A stretch of DNA of 37,796 nucleotides from a virus, in IMG/VR virus record IMGVR_UViG_3300035663_000043, positions 1 to 37,796 of that record. The stretch is one strand, 5' to 3'. Below are positions 14,656 to 24,437 of the stretch, piece by piece (the stretch's first letter is position 1; every line of letters begins with the position of its first letter). Under the pieces are notes generated by a model, which was given only the letters and a program-made list of their open reading frames with translations, ran no database searches and was not told the DNA's origin. The position numbers were made by a program, and so were the translations under genes.

Positions 14656-16391
14656 TATTTAAGCCCCCTTTGATCTCTTAAAAATTGTGCGCGGCCTTCT
14701 GGAGTGTCTGGGTATCTAACTCCATTAATTACCCTAGTTCTAACCTTAGTCGGTGCTGTCGGTTGTCCCGATGGAGTAGCCACCTGTCCTGTTTTTGCAT
14801 TTATATAATCTTTAAACTCTGTTGAAGGACTATAGCCCATTATACCGGGAAGTTTCGCGGTTGGATTATCTTTTAGAAAATCATAAAAAATATCTTTAAC
14901 CTCTGTTACATTCTCGCTAGCTTTTGCGACTTTTAAGTCCGTTTCTACTACTTGGATAGATGGTCTAATCACTAACTCCTCTAACCCTCTAGCTATAGTC
15001 GCAGGACTTTCTAGTGGGCCACCAACTACGATACCTGTCCAAATTCTTCGATCTGAATCTGTTAGTACTCCAGATTCGGCCGCGTTTCTTGCTGATGTAA
15101 CTAATTGAGTTAGTGCCCTTTTTGTTAGGCTCTCATCAAATCCTGGAAGCTCCTTTAATACTTGATATGTAATAGGATTATTTCCTAATCCTTTTAATAA
15201 ATTAACTAATTGTTGCGTCCTTTCAATTGCTTTTATTCCGTCTTTTACTCCTGTTACTGTCTTTTGAGATGGTCTAGTTTTATCTTCTCCAGCAGCTTTT
15301 TTTTGTGCTATAGCAAGTTGTTCCTGTCTTTGTTTTATCCTTTCTGCTGATTGGATTGTTTTAGAAAATTCTCTTGCACGTCCCACATCGTCGGGGATTT
15401 CTTCAACTGGGACTCCTAATTGTGTGGCATAATTCTGTCTTTCTTCTAAGGTAAGAGGTACCCCAAATCCTTTCTCACGAGATGTTTTTGCAACATTCGT
15501 AGTTTGCATTGCTTGTGAAAATGGTTTGCCTACTAAAGTTTGTGGGTCTATTTCTGTTCCTGTTGTTAACACTTTTGCAGTTTCTAAATCCACTGGCTTT
15601 TCTACGCTTTCTGGCTTTAACTGTTTAATTAAATTATCTACCTCAGAAGCTGGTGCCCCTTTTAGCACTTCAAAAGGTATTTTAGCTTGTTGGCTTATAC
15701 CTCTGAGAGCTTCATCTGTATAGCTTGGCTTTGTAGTATCAGGAATAGACTTTAAGAGTAGCTCTTTTTCTATATCTATTGCACTTTTAGAAAGTGCTTT
15801 CTTTTCATTAATTAAATCGCCTATTTCTTGCGCGGTCTGCCTTGCTTGCGTTTTTCGCATCTCTTGTTCTGCAGCCGCTTCCGCTGTTTGCATATCTTGC
15901 GTTCTTTTAAAAGATGCCCCAGCACCTTTAAATAATAAATCTCCATACCTGCCTGTATCAATAAATGCACTAGCAAGTAGCATTGGTGCTGCGCTTATAG
16001 CTGCATTTAATAACGTATCTTGCATATTTGTTTCAGGGTTTTTGTAGCTATCTAAAATCTGACTATCTAGTAAATTTCTTTTTTCTTGAATCTTTGCATC
16101 TATGGAAGTCGTATCAAATAGGCTCCGCATCCTATCTGCCATCATTGCTAATGGGTCTTGTTGTTGCATCATCGGTGCAGGTTGTGGGATACTACGGATA
16201 GGCTCATTTCTAGGTGCTCTTGCTTCTCCTCTAAACATTAAAGGAGGTGATTCTTCCATTTCAAATGAGCCGAGATTGGTAGCTGATAGCTCTGGTAATT
16301 CAAAATCTTGTTCTGGAATATCTACCCCTAAAGAGTAGATATCTTCTTCTTCGTTTAAACTTGGGTCAAAAGAAAATCTTGGTATTACCAT
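14655..16391 (-). CDS. Internal virion / ejection protein candidate
   Basis: A 578-residue, mainly helical protein overlapping the next gene by one base. The first ~80 residues are Pro/Glu-rich and look disordered. A hydrophobic stretch around residues 120-145 (AAISAAPMLLASAFI) is followed by Ala/Gln/Glu-rich coiled-coil. A folded helical domain near 370-520 precedes a Pro/Thr-rich C-terminus. Together with the flanking 382- and 716-residue proteins it forms a trio like the three P22 ejection proteins. This is inferred from order and composition. Confidence 0.65.
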   Translation of the reverse strand: MVIPRFSFDPSLNEEEDIYSLGVDIPEQDFELPELSATNLGSFEMEESPPLMFRGEARAPRNEPIRSIPQPAPMMQQQDPLAMMADRMRSLFDTTSIDAKIQEKRNLLDSQILDSYKNPETNMQDTLLNAAISAAPMLLASAFIDTGRYGDLLFKGAGASFKRTQDMQTAEAAAEQEMRKTQARQTAQEIGDLINEKKALSKSAIDIEKELLLKSIPDTTKPSYTDEALRGISQQAKIPFEVLKGAPASEVDNLIKQLKPESVEKPVDLETAKVLTTGTEIDPQTLVGKPFSQAMQTTNVAKTSREKGFGVPLTLEERQNYATQLGVPVEEIPDDVGRAREFSKTIQSAERIKQRQEQLAIAQKKAAGEDKTRPSQKTVTGVKDGIKAIERTQQLVNLLKGLGNNPITYQVLKELPGFDESLTKRALTQLVTSARNAAESGVLTDSDRRIWTGIVVGGPLESPATIARGLEELVIRPSIQVVETDLKVAKASENVTEVKDIFYDFLKDNPTAKLPGIMGYSPSTEFKDYINAKTGQVATPSGQPTAPTKVRTRVINGVRYPDTPEGRAQFLRDQRGLK

Positions 16392-16392
16392 T

Positions 16393-17541
16393 TTATTTAT
16401 TCAATTTGTTGAAAAACTCTTCCATTGCTAAATTTTGAGCCGCTGTTGACCTGCCTCCTTGCAAAATGTTGGCTAACCCAGTCATAACACCTGCTTCCGC
16501 TGAGCGTTTTTGAGCTTCTAAAGCGTTTCTTTCTTGTTGTAGCAAGATATCTCTGTTTGACATATCAGCTAACGTCCCTTCATAGCTTCGTCTTGCTTCT
16601 TCGGCTCTTCGTCTTTCATCTGCTTCGGTGCCTGTTACCATCTCAGTAAAATCCCTTAGCCGTCTCTGTCTCTCATCTATATTCTTTAAAAATATATCTT
16701 GTTCTGTTTGAGCTTTTGCTCGTGAAGCTCCGCGCCGTGCTATATCCTCACGCGCAGCAGCAGCACCCCCAAAGACTAAATTAGCGGCGTTTGAGCTTCG
16801 AGCGCGTTCTATATCTGTAGCTAGTTGTGCCTCTACTTCTCTATTCATTGCTTCGCGTAGTGCTTGGTTCTCTGCGGCGTTATATCCCTCTAGTCCTTCG
16901 CGCATCCTTTCAACTATCCCAGCTATATCCGCCGACCTTTTAGCCGCGTAGAATGTGCTATTAGGATCGCTTAATTGTTGCCGCCGGTTAAGCATTTCTA
17001 CCATCTGCGATTGGTAAGGATTAACAACCGGCTCAAGCGGCGATGTATTATAAAATCTTGCGGCTAGTTCTCTAGCTCTTTGCAAATCGGCCTCTAGGGT
17101 AGCTGTATCCGCTGGCGGTGCTACTGTTGGAGGTTGCGCCGGTACAACTGGTTGCGCTGGTTGTGGTGCTGGTATCGCTTGTTGTGGTCGGTTTGTTAGT
17201 ATTTGTTCTTTCCAATTCTCAGCAGCAGGTTTGCCTTCATCTTTTTTAATGGCCTCGTATTGGTCTCGCTCTTTGTCACTTAATAGTCGACCTGCCCCTG
17301 ATTGCGCTGGTTGTGGTTTCGGTTGCGCTGATTGTGGCGTCGGTTGTGCCGCTTGTTGTTTCGGTTGTGCTGGCTGCGCTGGTTGTGGCGTCGGTTGTGC
17401 CGCTTGTTGTTTCGGTTGTGCTGGCTGCGCTTGTCGTGCTAACAAGTCGGCTTTCCATTTATCCGCCGCAGCTTTACCCTTAGTTTTTTTAATTCGCTCG
17501 TATTCGGTGCGCTGTCTATCTGTTAATAATTTATCTGACAT
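16393..17541 (-). CDS. Q/P-rich and coiled-coil virion protein
   Basis: A 382-residue protein with two copies of a ~34-residue charged module (LLTDRQRTEYERIKK... at the N-terminus and LLSDKERDQYEAIKK... near residue 84). Between them is a Gln/Pro/Ala-rich linker encoded by a 51-bp tandem repeat. From about residue 145 onward it is almost continuous Arg/Glu/Ala coiled coil. The position between the tail fibre gene and two larger helical proteins suggests a virion-internal or ejection role. The repeated module may be a small helical binding unit. Confidence 0.65.
   Translation of the reverse strand: MSDKLLTDRQRTEYERIKKTKGKAAADKWKADLLARQAQPAQPKQQAAQPTPQPAQPAQPKQQAAQPTPQSAQPKPQPAQSGAGRLLSDKERDQYEAIKKDEGKPAAENWKEQILTNRPQQAIPAPQPAQPVVPAQPPTVAPPADTATLEADLQRARELAARFYNTSPLEPVVNPYQSQMVEMLNRRQQLSDPNSTFYAAKRSADIAGIVERMREGLEGYNAAENQALREAMNREVEAQLATDIERARSSNAANLVFGGAAAAREDIARRGASRAKAQTEQDIFLKNIDERQRRLRDFTEMVTGTEADERRRAEEARRSYEGTLADMSNRDILLQQERNALEAQKRSAEAGVMTGLANILQGGRSTAAQNLAMEEFFNKLNK
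17330..17431. repeat. 51-bp tandem repeat (Q/P linker)
   Basis: Two 51-bp copies (17330-17380 and 17381-17431) differ by about one base. They encode 17-residue Gln/Pro/Ala units in the linker of the 382-residue protein. Partial related units continue on both sides. The near-identity implies recent duplication. Confidence 0.85.
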
Positions 17542-17545
17542 AATT

Positions 17546-18223
17546 TTACTTTGTGGTAAATCTTGTTATAAAGTTACAAGCTATACTAGGAGGAAATAAA
17601 GCACTATTACCATCTTGTCCGTTAGTTACTAAACCAATCCGCCCATCTATGTTACTGCTACCGTGAGTGTGTGTCGCTGTTGCGGTGTTGGCTATATTGC
17701 CACCTATACCAAAAGCAACAGCACCAGCAGCAGCATTCGCACCAGCAGCAGGGTTTATAGTTGCAAAATTCTGATTAGCTACTCCAGTGCTATGCGAGTG
17801 GCTCCCTGAAGCTGTTATATTTAAATCTGCACCAGTACCCATACCGTGAAAATGTGCCATACCTTTTGCCCCAAATGTACCACCAAGTGAGCTCCCAGTG
17901 CCAGTAGCATCAAGCCCGCATAAGTATCGCCCTTGTAAGTTCGGAGTGTTAAAAGTTTTATTTGTTAAATCTCTACCAAATACAAATCCATATATTTCGT
18001 CAAGTTCTGGGTAATCGCTTATAGGTAATACTAACCCAATTAAAAAAATAAATCTTTTTGGGTCGGGATTGTTTATCCCGAACCAAGGAATCGGAGCGCC
18101 TACCGGCATGATTAAATTAGCGCACTGCTGCATAATCAATGCAACGTCATCAGCCCTAGTTGTTAAAAACTCAGTAGCCGACAAGTTAGATTCTTGTTTA
18201 AGAGTAGCAGGATTAATCTTCAT
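17546..18223 (-). CDS. Tail collar-domain fibre protein
   Basis: A 225-residue protein with a phage tail collar domain. GAPIPWFGINNP (around residues 42-53) leads into YPELDEIYGFVFG and TFNTPNLQGRYLCG, the usual pattern of that domain. A Gly/Ala-rich stretch with His pairs follows (HFHG, SHSHS, THTHG), as in metal-bound trimeric fibre needles, and then a terminal PPSIACNFITRF. It is probably a receptor-binding fibre or tip protein. Its start overlaps the end of the nozzle gene by 4 bases, so the two are translationally coupled. Confidence 0.85.
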   Translation of the reverse strand: MKINPATLKQESNLSATEFLTTRADDVALIMQQCANLIMPVGAPIPWFGINNPDPKRFIFLIGLVLPISDYPELDEIYGFVFGRDLTNKTFNTPNLQGRYLCGLDATGTGSSLGGTFGAKGMAHFHGMGTGADLNITASGSHSHSTGVANQNFATINPAAGANAAAGAVAFGIGGNIANTATATHTHGSSNIDGRIGLVTNGQDGNSALFPPSIACNFITRFTTK

Positions 18224-21200
18224 TTATAAAATCGCCCCAGCTCGCTTAAATCTTTAAAGATAATCTCAAATCCTGTTAATCGTGGACATTCTTTTATAGT
18301 CTGGCAAGTTAATTGTAAAGTTAATGCTCTAGCCTCTGGCTGTTGAAAAAAACTAATCATCTTTTCATAGTCATTTACTGTGCTAAATGTTTCAGTAGTA
18401 TCAGTTATAGCTACTGAATTATTAAAGCCTAAGAATGTTTTAATCGTCCAAGTAAACGGCACGAATCTTGCAAGGTCGTTGTCCACACTTAAAAACAAGT
18501 TCCATAGCTTCATCTCTATCCAAAGCTTATCAAAGCTAGGATCGCCGTTGTGCATCGGGTAAGTTTCTACTATGTAGGGAATAGGTTGCCCGTGGAATTG
18601 ATAGTGATCAGAGACTAAAGAGGTACCTTTTAATTGCCTAAAGCATCGCCCCATATAATCCGTAGTAATGTTCCCTGAGCTTAGATGGTACCTATCATTA
18701 TTATATACAGCTAAACCGCCCGATGGTTGCATCCCTCTAGGGTATTTCTTATCTAGCCAGATATCTCCGTTAATATAATCTAATCCTAAGTGTACAAATT
18801 TATCTAACTCTTCGCGGTTCCCACTTCCAAAGTTAGTATTCAAATAGGGTATGTAAACGTGGTACTCTTTATTTGAAACGTCATTTATTGCTATTGCTAA
18901 ACTTGGGTTCCATGTGGGGTCGTTTTCTATTAAAGGATTAATAGGTAAGGTTAATCCAGTTGATAACTTTCCATCTTGCAGCGCGGTTATACCTAACTGA
19001 CATACTCCTAAGATAATACCGTTTACTTTTGAAACACTAGATTGTGATTCAAGCCCCCAATCTCCTTCGTTTCTTATTTCTACCCCAAAATTTCTATTCC
19101 CTAAATCGCCTTCAACTACATAAATACCAGTAGGTTTCCCTACAATTAAAGAGCCAGGCTTATCAGATATAAGCGCGGTTATTCCCCCTTTTTGTGTCGA
19201 CGGGATTACAGCGGTGTTTAAAGCTGGAAATGATTCTAAATTAGATGATGGTGCACCTCCTGTTTTGCTCCAATAAATGCTATTAGGTTCTGTTTGCCCT
19301 TGTCCTAAAACTAGTCGCCCGTCGTGTACTGTTATTACCTTACCTCGTGGCGGTGCGTCCGGTTCTTCTCCAAAAATAGGCTCCTCATATTGATAGCCTA
19401 AATTATTATCGGCGGTTGCGATTGTTTGCAAATTTTCCGTAGGAATAATGCAAGTAAAAGGGTAGGGGTTATTCGGAGCTTCACCAGCGAAAAAGAAGTT
19501 TACTCCATTGGTTTTTGTTCTAAATGCTCTAAAGGTTAAACCGTATGAAATATAATCATTTACTATTAAAGAATCGTTTGCGCTGCAATTCTGAAAATTG
19601 CCTAGCGTTAACGTAGTATTAGTTAAACTTAAAATAGTAGCCGATGCAGTTGCTCCTCGTTGATACCCTTGCACTTGAAAAAATACAATGTCATTGACTT
19701 GAAATGGATGCCCTAAAGCTACATTAATTGCGCCAGTTAGTGCGACGTTCGGACCTACTATTTTAACACCACCAACATTAAAACCACTAGAAAATTTAAT
19801 GCTATTTACTGTGATATTAGAAGGTGCTGAGGTAAAAATTGAGCCTCTATTTATCCTAAAAGGCTCGCTTGCTCTTGATTCAATTATCACCCCTCTAGCG
19901 TCTTTATATCTAGCTACTACTATATAATCATAATAAGTGTTCGTTAGGGTACTTGATCCAGTGTTGCTTATGCTTTGAATTGTTGGCCGTGGTAAACCTG
20001 CCCTTGAAATAAATCGGCCATCATATCTGTTTGGGTATCCCTCATGCTCGCGGTTTGTCGCGCTAGGTGTGACAACGTAAAAAGCCTGTTGAGCGTTAGC
20101 TACGTTTATATTAGAAGGAGGTGAAGTCTCAGAATTTAAATCATTATCTATAAACCAGTTACCAAATGGCATACTTTGAGTAGCTGCGCTTGTAACTGAT
20201 TCTAAAAGATTCCCAGCAGCAGGTATTTTATATATATCTTGGTTGTCGGTGCATCCGTATAAGTTGGATCCTTGCGCTGTGATGTCCGTCCAATTTCTTG
20301 TAGTTTGCCCTAGTGCGGCAAAAGTTCCTGACCCGTTTGTTTGCTTATATACATCATCATTATACGCGCAAGCATAAACATCGTTGCCTTGTGTAGTCAT
20401 CCCTCGCCATGCTCTCGTAGCTTGGCTTAATGGCGTAAACTCCTCAGGTTGAAGGCTTGCGAAAATATCATTATTACTTGATCCTGCTACATAAAGCTTA
20501 TTATTTAAAGCGGTCATATTTGAGCTATTTTGACCATCAACATGCGCTACAAAATTCCCCATCCCCCCAATTCGTCTATAAACTGTACCGCTTGGGACTA
20601 CCACATAAACGTCTTTTCCTATAGTAGCCATCCCCCAATAGTTTCTAGCTGTTTCGTTTAATGCTGTGAAATGAAACGGTTTAAACCCTCTATGAATATC
20701 TTTGTTATTTTCACACACATACAAGTCACCGTTAGAAGGTACATGCAATCCAAGATAATCTCGTGGTACCTGATCGCATGAAATAAAGTTACCAGTACCC
20801 CCAACTTGTCTATATAAATTACCATCAACACCATACGTTGTCGCGTACATGTCGCCGTCATAAGCAAATAAACTTACCCAGTTTCGAGTAGCTTGTCCTA
20901 AAGCTACAAAATTTCCCGTTCCGTTCGTTTGCTTGTAAATATCTCCGCCCTCTACACACGCATATACATCATTCCCAAATGACGCGATTCCCGCCCATAC
21001 CCTAGAAGTTTGTCCCAATGCATTAAAGGCACCCACTCCATTATCTTGCTTATATATATCCCCATTTATAACGGTAACATATAGCCCAGGATTAGCCCCA
21101 GAATGACCGCAAATTGCTTGGTACTCCCTATTTGTAAGCCCTAAAGATATAAAATTACCTACCCCATTTAATTGTTGATAAACTTGGCTATCGGGACTCC

Positions 21201-23190
21201 GTGCCGTCACATAAACATGGTTATTAAAAGTTGTCATGTGCCGATAGCTTCGCGCTGTCTGGCCTAAAGCTACAAAACTACCTGCCCCCCCAGTTTGCTT
21301 GTAAATATCGCCACTAACGACGGATGCATATATGTTATCATACCAAGATGTAATACCGTACCAAGAGCGAAAAGTTTGATTGAGCCTGACTATCCGCCGC
21401 GACTCATAAATATCATTGTTACCGCTAACGTATAAATAATTTTCGTAAGTTTTCCTTGAAAGGCTTGTAATCCCTCTGTACTGTCGATTGTCTGCCCCTG
21501 TTGTTATAAAGTTGCCTGTCCCATCTTTTTGGACATATATACTTTCACCAAAGGTGACTGCGTAAACATCACCATCAAAAGTACACATATTCAACCAAGT
21601 TCTAGAGGTCTGGCTCAATGCGTTAAAGTTCCCTGTCCCGTTGGTTTGCATGTAGATATCACCACCGTCTGTGGTAGCATATACATTATTTCCTCTACTA
21701 GTCATTCCGCGCCAAGCCCTAGAAGTCTGGCTCAATGCGTTAAAGTTCCCTGTCCCGTTGGTCTGCATGTAGATATCACCACCGTTTGTGGCAGCGTATA
21801 CATCGCTACCCCTAACAGTCATTCCCATCCAGTTTCTTAAAGTCTGATTTAATGGAGCCAGAGGATTAATCTTTCTATAGGCTTTATATATATCCCCATT
21901 ATTTACACTAGCATACAAAAAGTCGCCTAATTGCGTTAAACCTGCCCAGTTTCGAGAAGTTTGACCTAGTGCTATAAAGTTACCAGCTCCACCAAATTGC
22001 TGATAAATATCACCATTAGTCACGCACGCGTACATGTCCGCGCCTTGCGCTCCTAAAGCTCGCCATGCTCTTGATGTTTGATTAAGCGCAGTAAAAGCAC
22101 CTGACCCGTTTAATTGTCTATAAATATCCCCATTTTCTATGCATGCGTAAATATTACTACCCAAAATGTCGATACCGTTCCAGTTGCTTTGATTCAGTAC
22201 CTTTAGCTTAGAAAATTCCCCGTTTAAATTGACTTGTTCATATATATCATCATCGTAAGCGGTCGCATAAATATCAGTACCTAAAGCTACAATTCCAGTC
22301 CATGCAATACTAGGGATAGAATCTAAAGCTGATATAACCTTAGTCCAAGAATGGAATGGAATAGTTTTAGTGTTATTTGTATTCGCAGCTACTTCCTGTA
22401 AAGGAATGTTTGCAGCCGGGGCACTCGCTAAACCTAACCCTTGATTGTTTTTTAGTTGGATATACCCAGGATATTGAAGCGAGATTGTTGAAGATGTTTT
22501 GGCTGTTACTAGTGCTTGTGATAAAGAGTTCCTATTTAAAAAGACTCCAGGATTAAAGCTGTTATAGTAATTATAAAAAGTTAAGTAGTCGCCTACATTA
22601 GCATTTAATCTGCTAGAATCTACCGAGATGATAGGATTCGGACCAATTACAGTTTGATTAGCGTTACTAATTGCCGAAGGTGTTGTAGTATACGCTGCGG
22701 TAAATATCCCCGAAGCATTTATAGCAACTATCAAGTTGTCAATGTTATACGGGAGTTCCTCTAATCCAGAGCCTAAATTTTGGCTAAAAACAACCGCGCC
22801 GCCTTGGATAATTTCAAATCTAAACTGTCCAGCCGATGTGCTATAGTAATGTTTCCAGCCCCAGCTAGTGTTACCGGATACCCTTGTTATAGTAAAACCA
22901 TATTCGACTAGCTTCCACATCCAACCATTAAAAGCGAGTAAATCTTGTTGATTCTTTCCTGTACTAGTATTTAAATAACTATAACTAGCTAGCCCATAAA
23001 ATCGCCCAAATTGGCCTATCTGTTGAAAGCCCGTTTCACCCTCTAAAGAATACCCCAGTCCTAATTGCATATTCTGCAAAGACTTAAAATAGTTTTCTTT
23101 CGCTGTTAATGGCGTTAATTTTCTTTGAATCCCTTGCGCGTTTTCAAAGTATTGTTTTATCTGCGCGTCATTGTTGACAATGTTAACCAC
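18220..23190 (-). CDS. Tail nozzle protein with 18 propeller-like repeats
   Basis: The longest gene, 1656 residues. Residues 1-~290 and ~1000-1656 fit the tail tubular B / P22 gp10-like nozzle: segments such as GRLVLGQGQTEPNSIYWSK, GIYVVEGDL and a final domain ending FEIIFKDLSELGRFYK. Between them, about residues 295-1000 hold 18 repeats of ~39 residues with the pattern W-x-G-I/M ... VYA ... GDIYKQ ... G-x-F-x-AL-x-Q-T-x-R, each resembling one beta-propeller blade. Nozzles of this type are about 470-800 residues long, so the repeats roughly double it. They may form surface propellers that touch host glycans. It lies directly after the adaptor gene. Confidence 0.85.
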   Translation of the reverse strand: MVNIVNNDAQIKQYFENAQGIQRKLTPLTAKENYFKSLQNMQLGLGYSLEGETGFQQIGQFGRFYGLASYSYLNTSTGKNQQDLLAFNGWMWKLVEYGFTITRVSGNTSWGWKHYYSTSAGQFRFEIIQGGAVVFSQNLGSGLEELPYNIDNLIVAINASGIFTAAYTTTPSAISNANQTVIGPNPIISVDSSRLNANVGDYLTFYNYYNSFNPGVFLNRNSLSQALVTAKTSSTISLQYPGYIQLKNNQGLGLASAPAANIPLQEVAANTNNTKTIPFHSWTKVISALDSIPSIAWTGIVALGTDIYATAYDDDIYEQVNLNGEFSKLKVLNQSNWNGIDILGSNIYACIENGDIYRQLNGSGAFTALNQTSRAWRALGAQGADMYACVTNGDIYQQFGGAGNFIALGQTSRNWAGLTQLGDFLYASVNNGDIYKAYRKINPLAPLNQTLRNWMGMTVRGSDVYAATNGGDIYMQTNGTGNFNALSQTSRAWRGMTSRGNNVYATTDGGDIYMQTNGTGNFNALSQTSRTWLNMCTFDGDVYAVTFGESIYVQKDGTGNFITTGADNRQYRGITSLSRKTYENYLYVSGNNDIYESRRIVRLNQTFRSWYGITSWYDNIYASVVSGDIYKQTGGAGSFVALGQTARSYRHMTTFNNHVYVTARSPDSQVYQQLNGVGNFISLGLTNREYQAICGHSGANPGLYVTVINGDIYKQDNGVGAFNALGQTSRVWAGIASFGNDVYACVEGGDIYKQTNGTGNFVALGQATRNWVSLFAYDGDMYATTYGVDGNLYRQVGGTGNFISCDQVPRDYLGLHVPSNGDLYVCENNKDIHRGFKPFHFTALNETARNYWGMATIGKDVYVVVPSGTVYRRIGGMGNFVAHVDGQNSSNMTALNNKLYVAGSSNNDIFASLQPEEFTPLSQATRAWRGMTTQGNDVYACAYNDDVYKQTNGSGTFAALGQTTRNWTDITAQGSNLYGCTDNQDIYKIPAAGNLLESVTSAATQSMPFGNWFIDNDLNSETSPPSNINVANAQQAFYVVTPSATNREHEGYPNRYDGRFISRAGLPRPTIQSISNTGSSTLTNTYYDYIVVARYKDARGVIIESRASEPFRINRGSIFTSAPSNITVNSIKFSSGFNVGGVKIVGPNVALTGAINVALGHPFQVNDIVFFQVQGYQRGATASATILSLTNTTLTLGNFQNCSANDSLIVNDYISYGLTFRAFRTKTNGVNFFFAGEAPNNPYPFTCIIPTENLQTIATADNNLGYQYEEPIFGEEPDAPPRGKVITVHDGRLVLGQGQTEPNSIYWSKTGGAPSSNLESFPALNTAVIPSTQKGGITALISDKPGSLIVGKPTGIYVVEGDLGNRNFGVEIRNEGDWGLESQSSVSKVNGIILGVCQLGITALQDGKLSTGLTLPINPLIENDPTWNPSLAIAINDVSNKEYHVYIPYLNTNFGSGNREELDKFVHLGLDYINGDIWLDKKYPRGMQPSGGLAVYNNDRYHLSSGNITTDYMGRCFRQLKGTSLVSDHYQFHGQPIPYIVETYPMHNGDPSFDKLWIEMKLWNLFLSVDNDLARFVPFTWTIKTFLGFNNSVAITDTTETFSTVNDYEKMISFFQQPEARALTLQLTCQTIKECPRLTGFEIIFKDLSELGRFYK
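20191..22308. repeat. 18 tandem ~117-bp blade repeats
   Basis: These repeats encode ~39-residue units in the nozzle protein. Most have drifted, but two neighbours (starting near 21608 and 21725 on the plus strand, exactly 117 bp apart) differ at only three positions over ~70 bp, showing recent duplication or gene conversion. Repeats 8, 10, 11 and 14-16 are the most divergent. Confidence 0.85.
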
Positions 23191-24207
23191 CTATAACCCC
23201 CGTCTAAATACGCCATCTATTGTAAGCATATTTTTAGCCCATCCAGTTAATGCAATAGGCTTTGGAGTTGTGCTGTCACTCATCGCGTAAGCGTTGCTTA
23301 TCTCAAATGCAATCTGCGCTACTTCTTGGTCTATAGCTCGCCAATCTGCCTTGGATGCTTCGCGCTTCTTAATCCTACGATTACAGTATTCTATCAAATA
23401 ACTTTGTGCGCTTTGTGGAAGTGTACAATGTGTCGTAGCGTATTCGCCTAGTGTTATATAGTCGTTATTTTGAGGCGCTCGCGTCGATAGGATAGGGGAC
23501 TTATAGGGAGTCGCTAACGTCACTACTCCAGATAAGCTATTATAACCAGTATAAATGAGATTATAAGCAACTGGTATACCTTCCGGTGAAACGATGCATA
23601 AAGGCTTGCGGTTAAGTGCTGCCGCGTTTAATTGGTCGGTAAGTGCTGTACTATTGTTTAAAGTAATCGCCGTAATAAGGCCACCAGCGACCGTTACAGA
23701 GGTTATCTGACCTATCCTTAAAGATAGGCGGTCTATTGCTCTCTGATATCGTACGCGCAACTTAGCACCAGATATAACACCTGTAGGGATAGGCTCAACT
23801 ACTATCTGAACACTATCACGCTCAAAAGGTCCTTCCCTATGCCAAGCATAAGGAGTGCCGCTTGATGTATCATTTTCTAAATCAGGTTTTTGATATAAAG
23901 TAACAAAGTTCTCTTCTTTGCCATCTCGTGAGTATTGAACAAGGCCAATTCTTAGCCCTAAATAAACATTATCAGGGAGCGAGTATTTATTTACACCTTC
24001 TGTTATTGCTATCTCAGCGGTGTTAAACATTATGTTGGAATACTTAGCGGTAATCTGCCGCTCTATGCTCTCTTGGGCATAATTCAAATATCTGACATAC
24101 GCTTCGTCGGTAATGCCTCTTTTGCTTGTAGCCGTGGGGATATCGTAAAGGTTCTGTGTATCCTCTCGACTTTGTAAAACAAGTTCACCCACATAAATAA
24201 GAGTCAT
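23191..24207 (-). CDS. Head-tail adaptor / tail tubular A-like protein
   Basis: A 338-residue protein immediately before the nozzle gene. The N-terminal helices contain TDEAYVRYLNYAQESIERQI, and a beta part contains YSLPDNVYLGLRIGLVQY and VQIVVEPIPTG. This matches the P22 gp4 / T7 gp11 class of adaptors that join the portal to the nozzle. It has an extra beta insert (about residues 170-245). The C-terminal helices probably contact the portal. The next upstream gene overlaps it by one base. The family call rests on order and overall pattern rather than a strict motif. Confidence 0.7.
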   Translation of the reverse strand: MTLIYVGELVLQSREDTQNLYDIPTATSKRGITDEAYVRYLNYAQESIERQITAKYSNIMFNTAEIAITEGVNKYSLPDNVYLGLRIGLVQYSRDGKEENFVTLYQKPDLENDTSSGTPYAWHREGPFERDSVQIVVEPIPTGVISGAKLRVRYQRAIDRLSLRIGQITSVTVAGGLITAITLNNSTALTDQLNAAALNRKPLCIVSPEGIPVAYNLIYTGYNSLSGVVTLATPYKSPILSTRAPQNNDYITLGEYATTHCTLPQSAQSYLIEYCNRRIKKREASKADWRAIDQEVAQIAFEISNAYAMSDSTTPKPIALTGWAKNMLTIDGVFRRGL

Positions 24208-24401
24208 TATTTATTCTTTTTAAAGAATTTTTCCGCTATATCGCCTAAAGTCTTAACACCTTTCCCCATCTTTTCATTGCCGGCGGTAATAACCTTAATT
24301 TCTATTTCTTCCTCTGGCTCCTCTTCTTCCATCTCATCTTCTGAAACTTCTTCGTCGTCCATCTTTTCTAAGACTTTGCCGCAGTATTCACATTTTTTCA
24401 T
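24207..24401 (-). CDS. Small acidic CxxC protein
   Basis: A 64-residue protein with an N-terminal CEYCGK knuckle, a long run of Glu/Asp (residues ~14-33), and a Lys-rich C-terminus. Only one CxxC is present, so a full zinc ribbon is unlikely unless it dimerises. It sits between a promoter-like site and the adaptor gene. A minor virion or assembly role is possible; the family is unknown. Confidence 0.65.
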   Translation of the reverse strand: MKKCEYCGKVLEKMDDEEVSEDEMEEEEPEEEIEIKVITAGNEKMGKGVKTLGDIAEKFFKKNK

Positions 24402-24437
24402 AAAGTATCTTATTTTACTTTGATAAAACTAGTTTTA

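Noticed and set aside
14126-14662. Rightward Pro/Ser-rich frames opposite the 716-residue protein
   Set aside because: Low-complexity shadows of Gly/Ala- and Glu-rich codons, with no ribosome sites and within a long gene of good quality.
21529-21840. Rightward frame opposite the nozzle repeats
   Set aside because: It consists of mirror repeats of the duplicated blade and has no start signal; it is a shadow.
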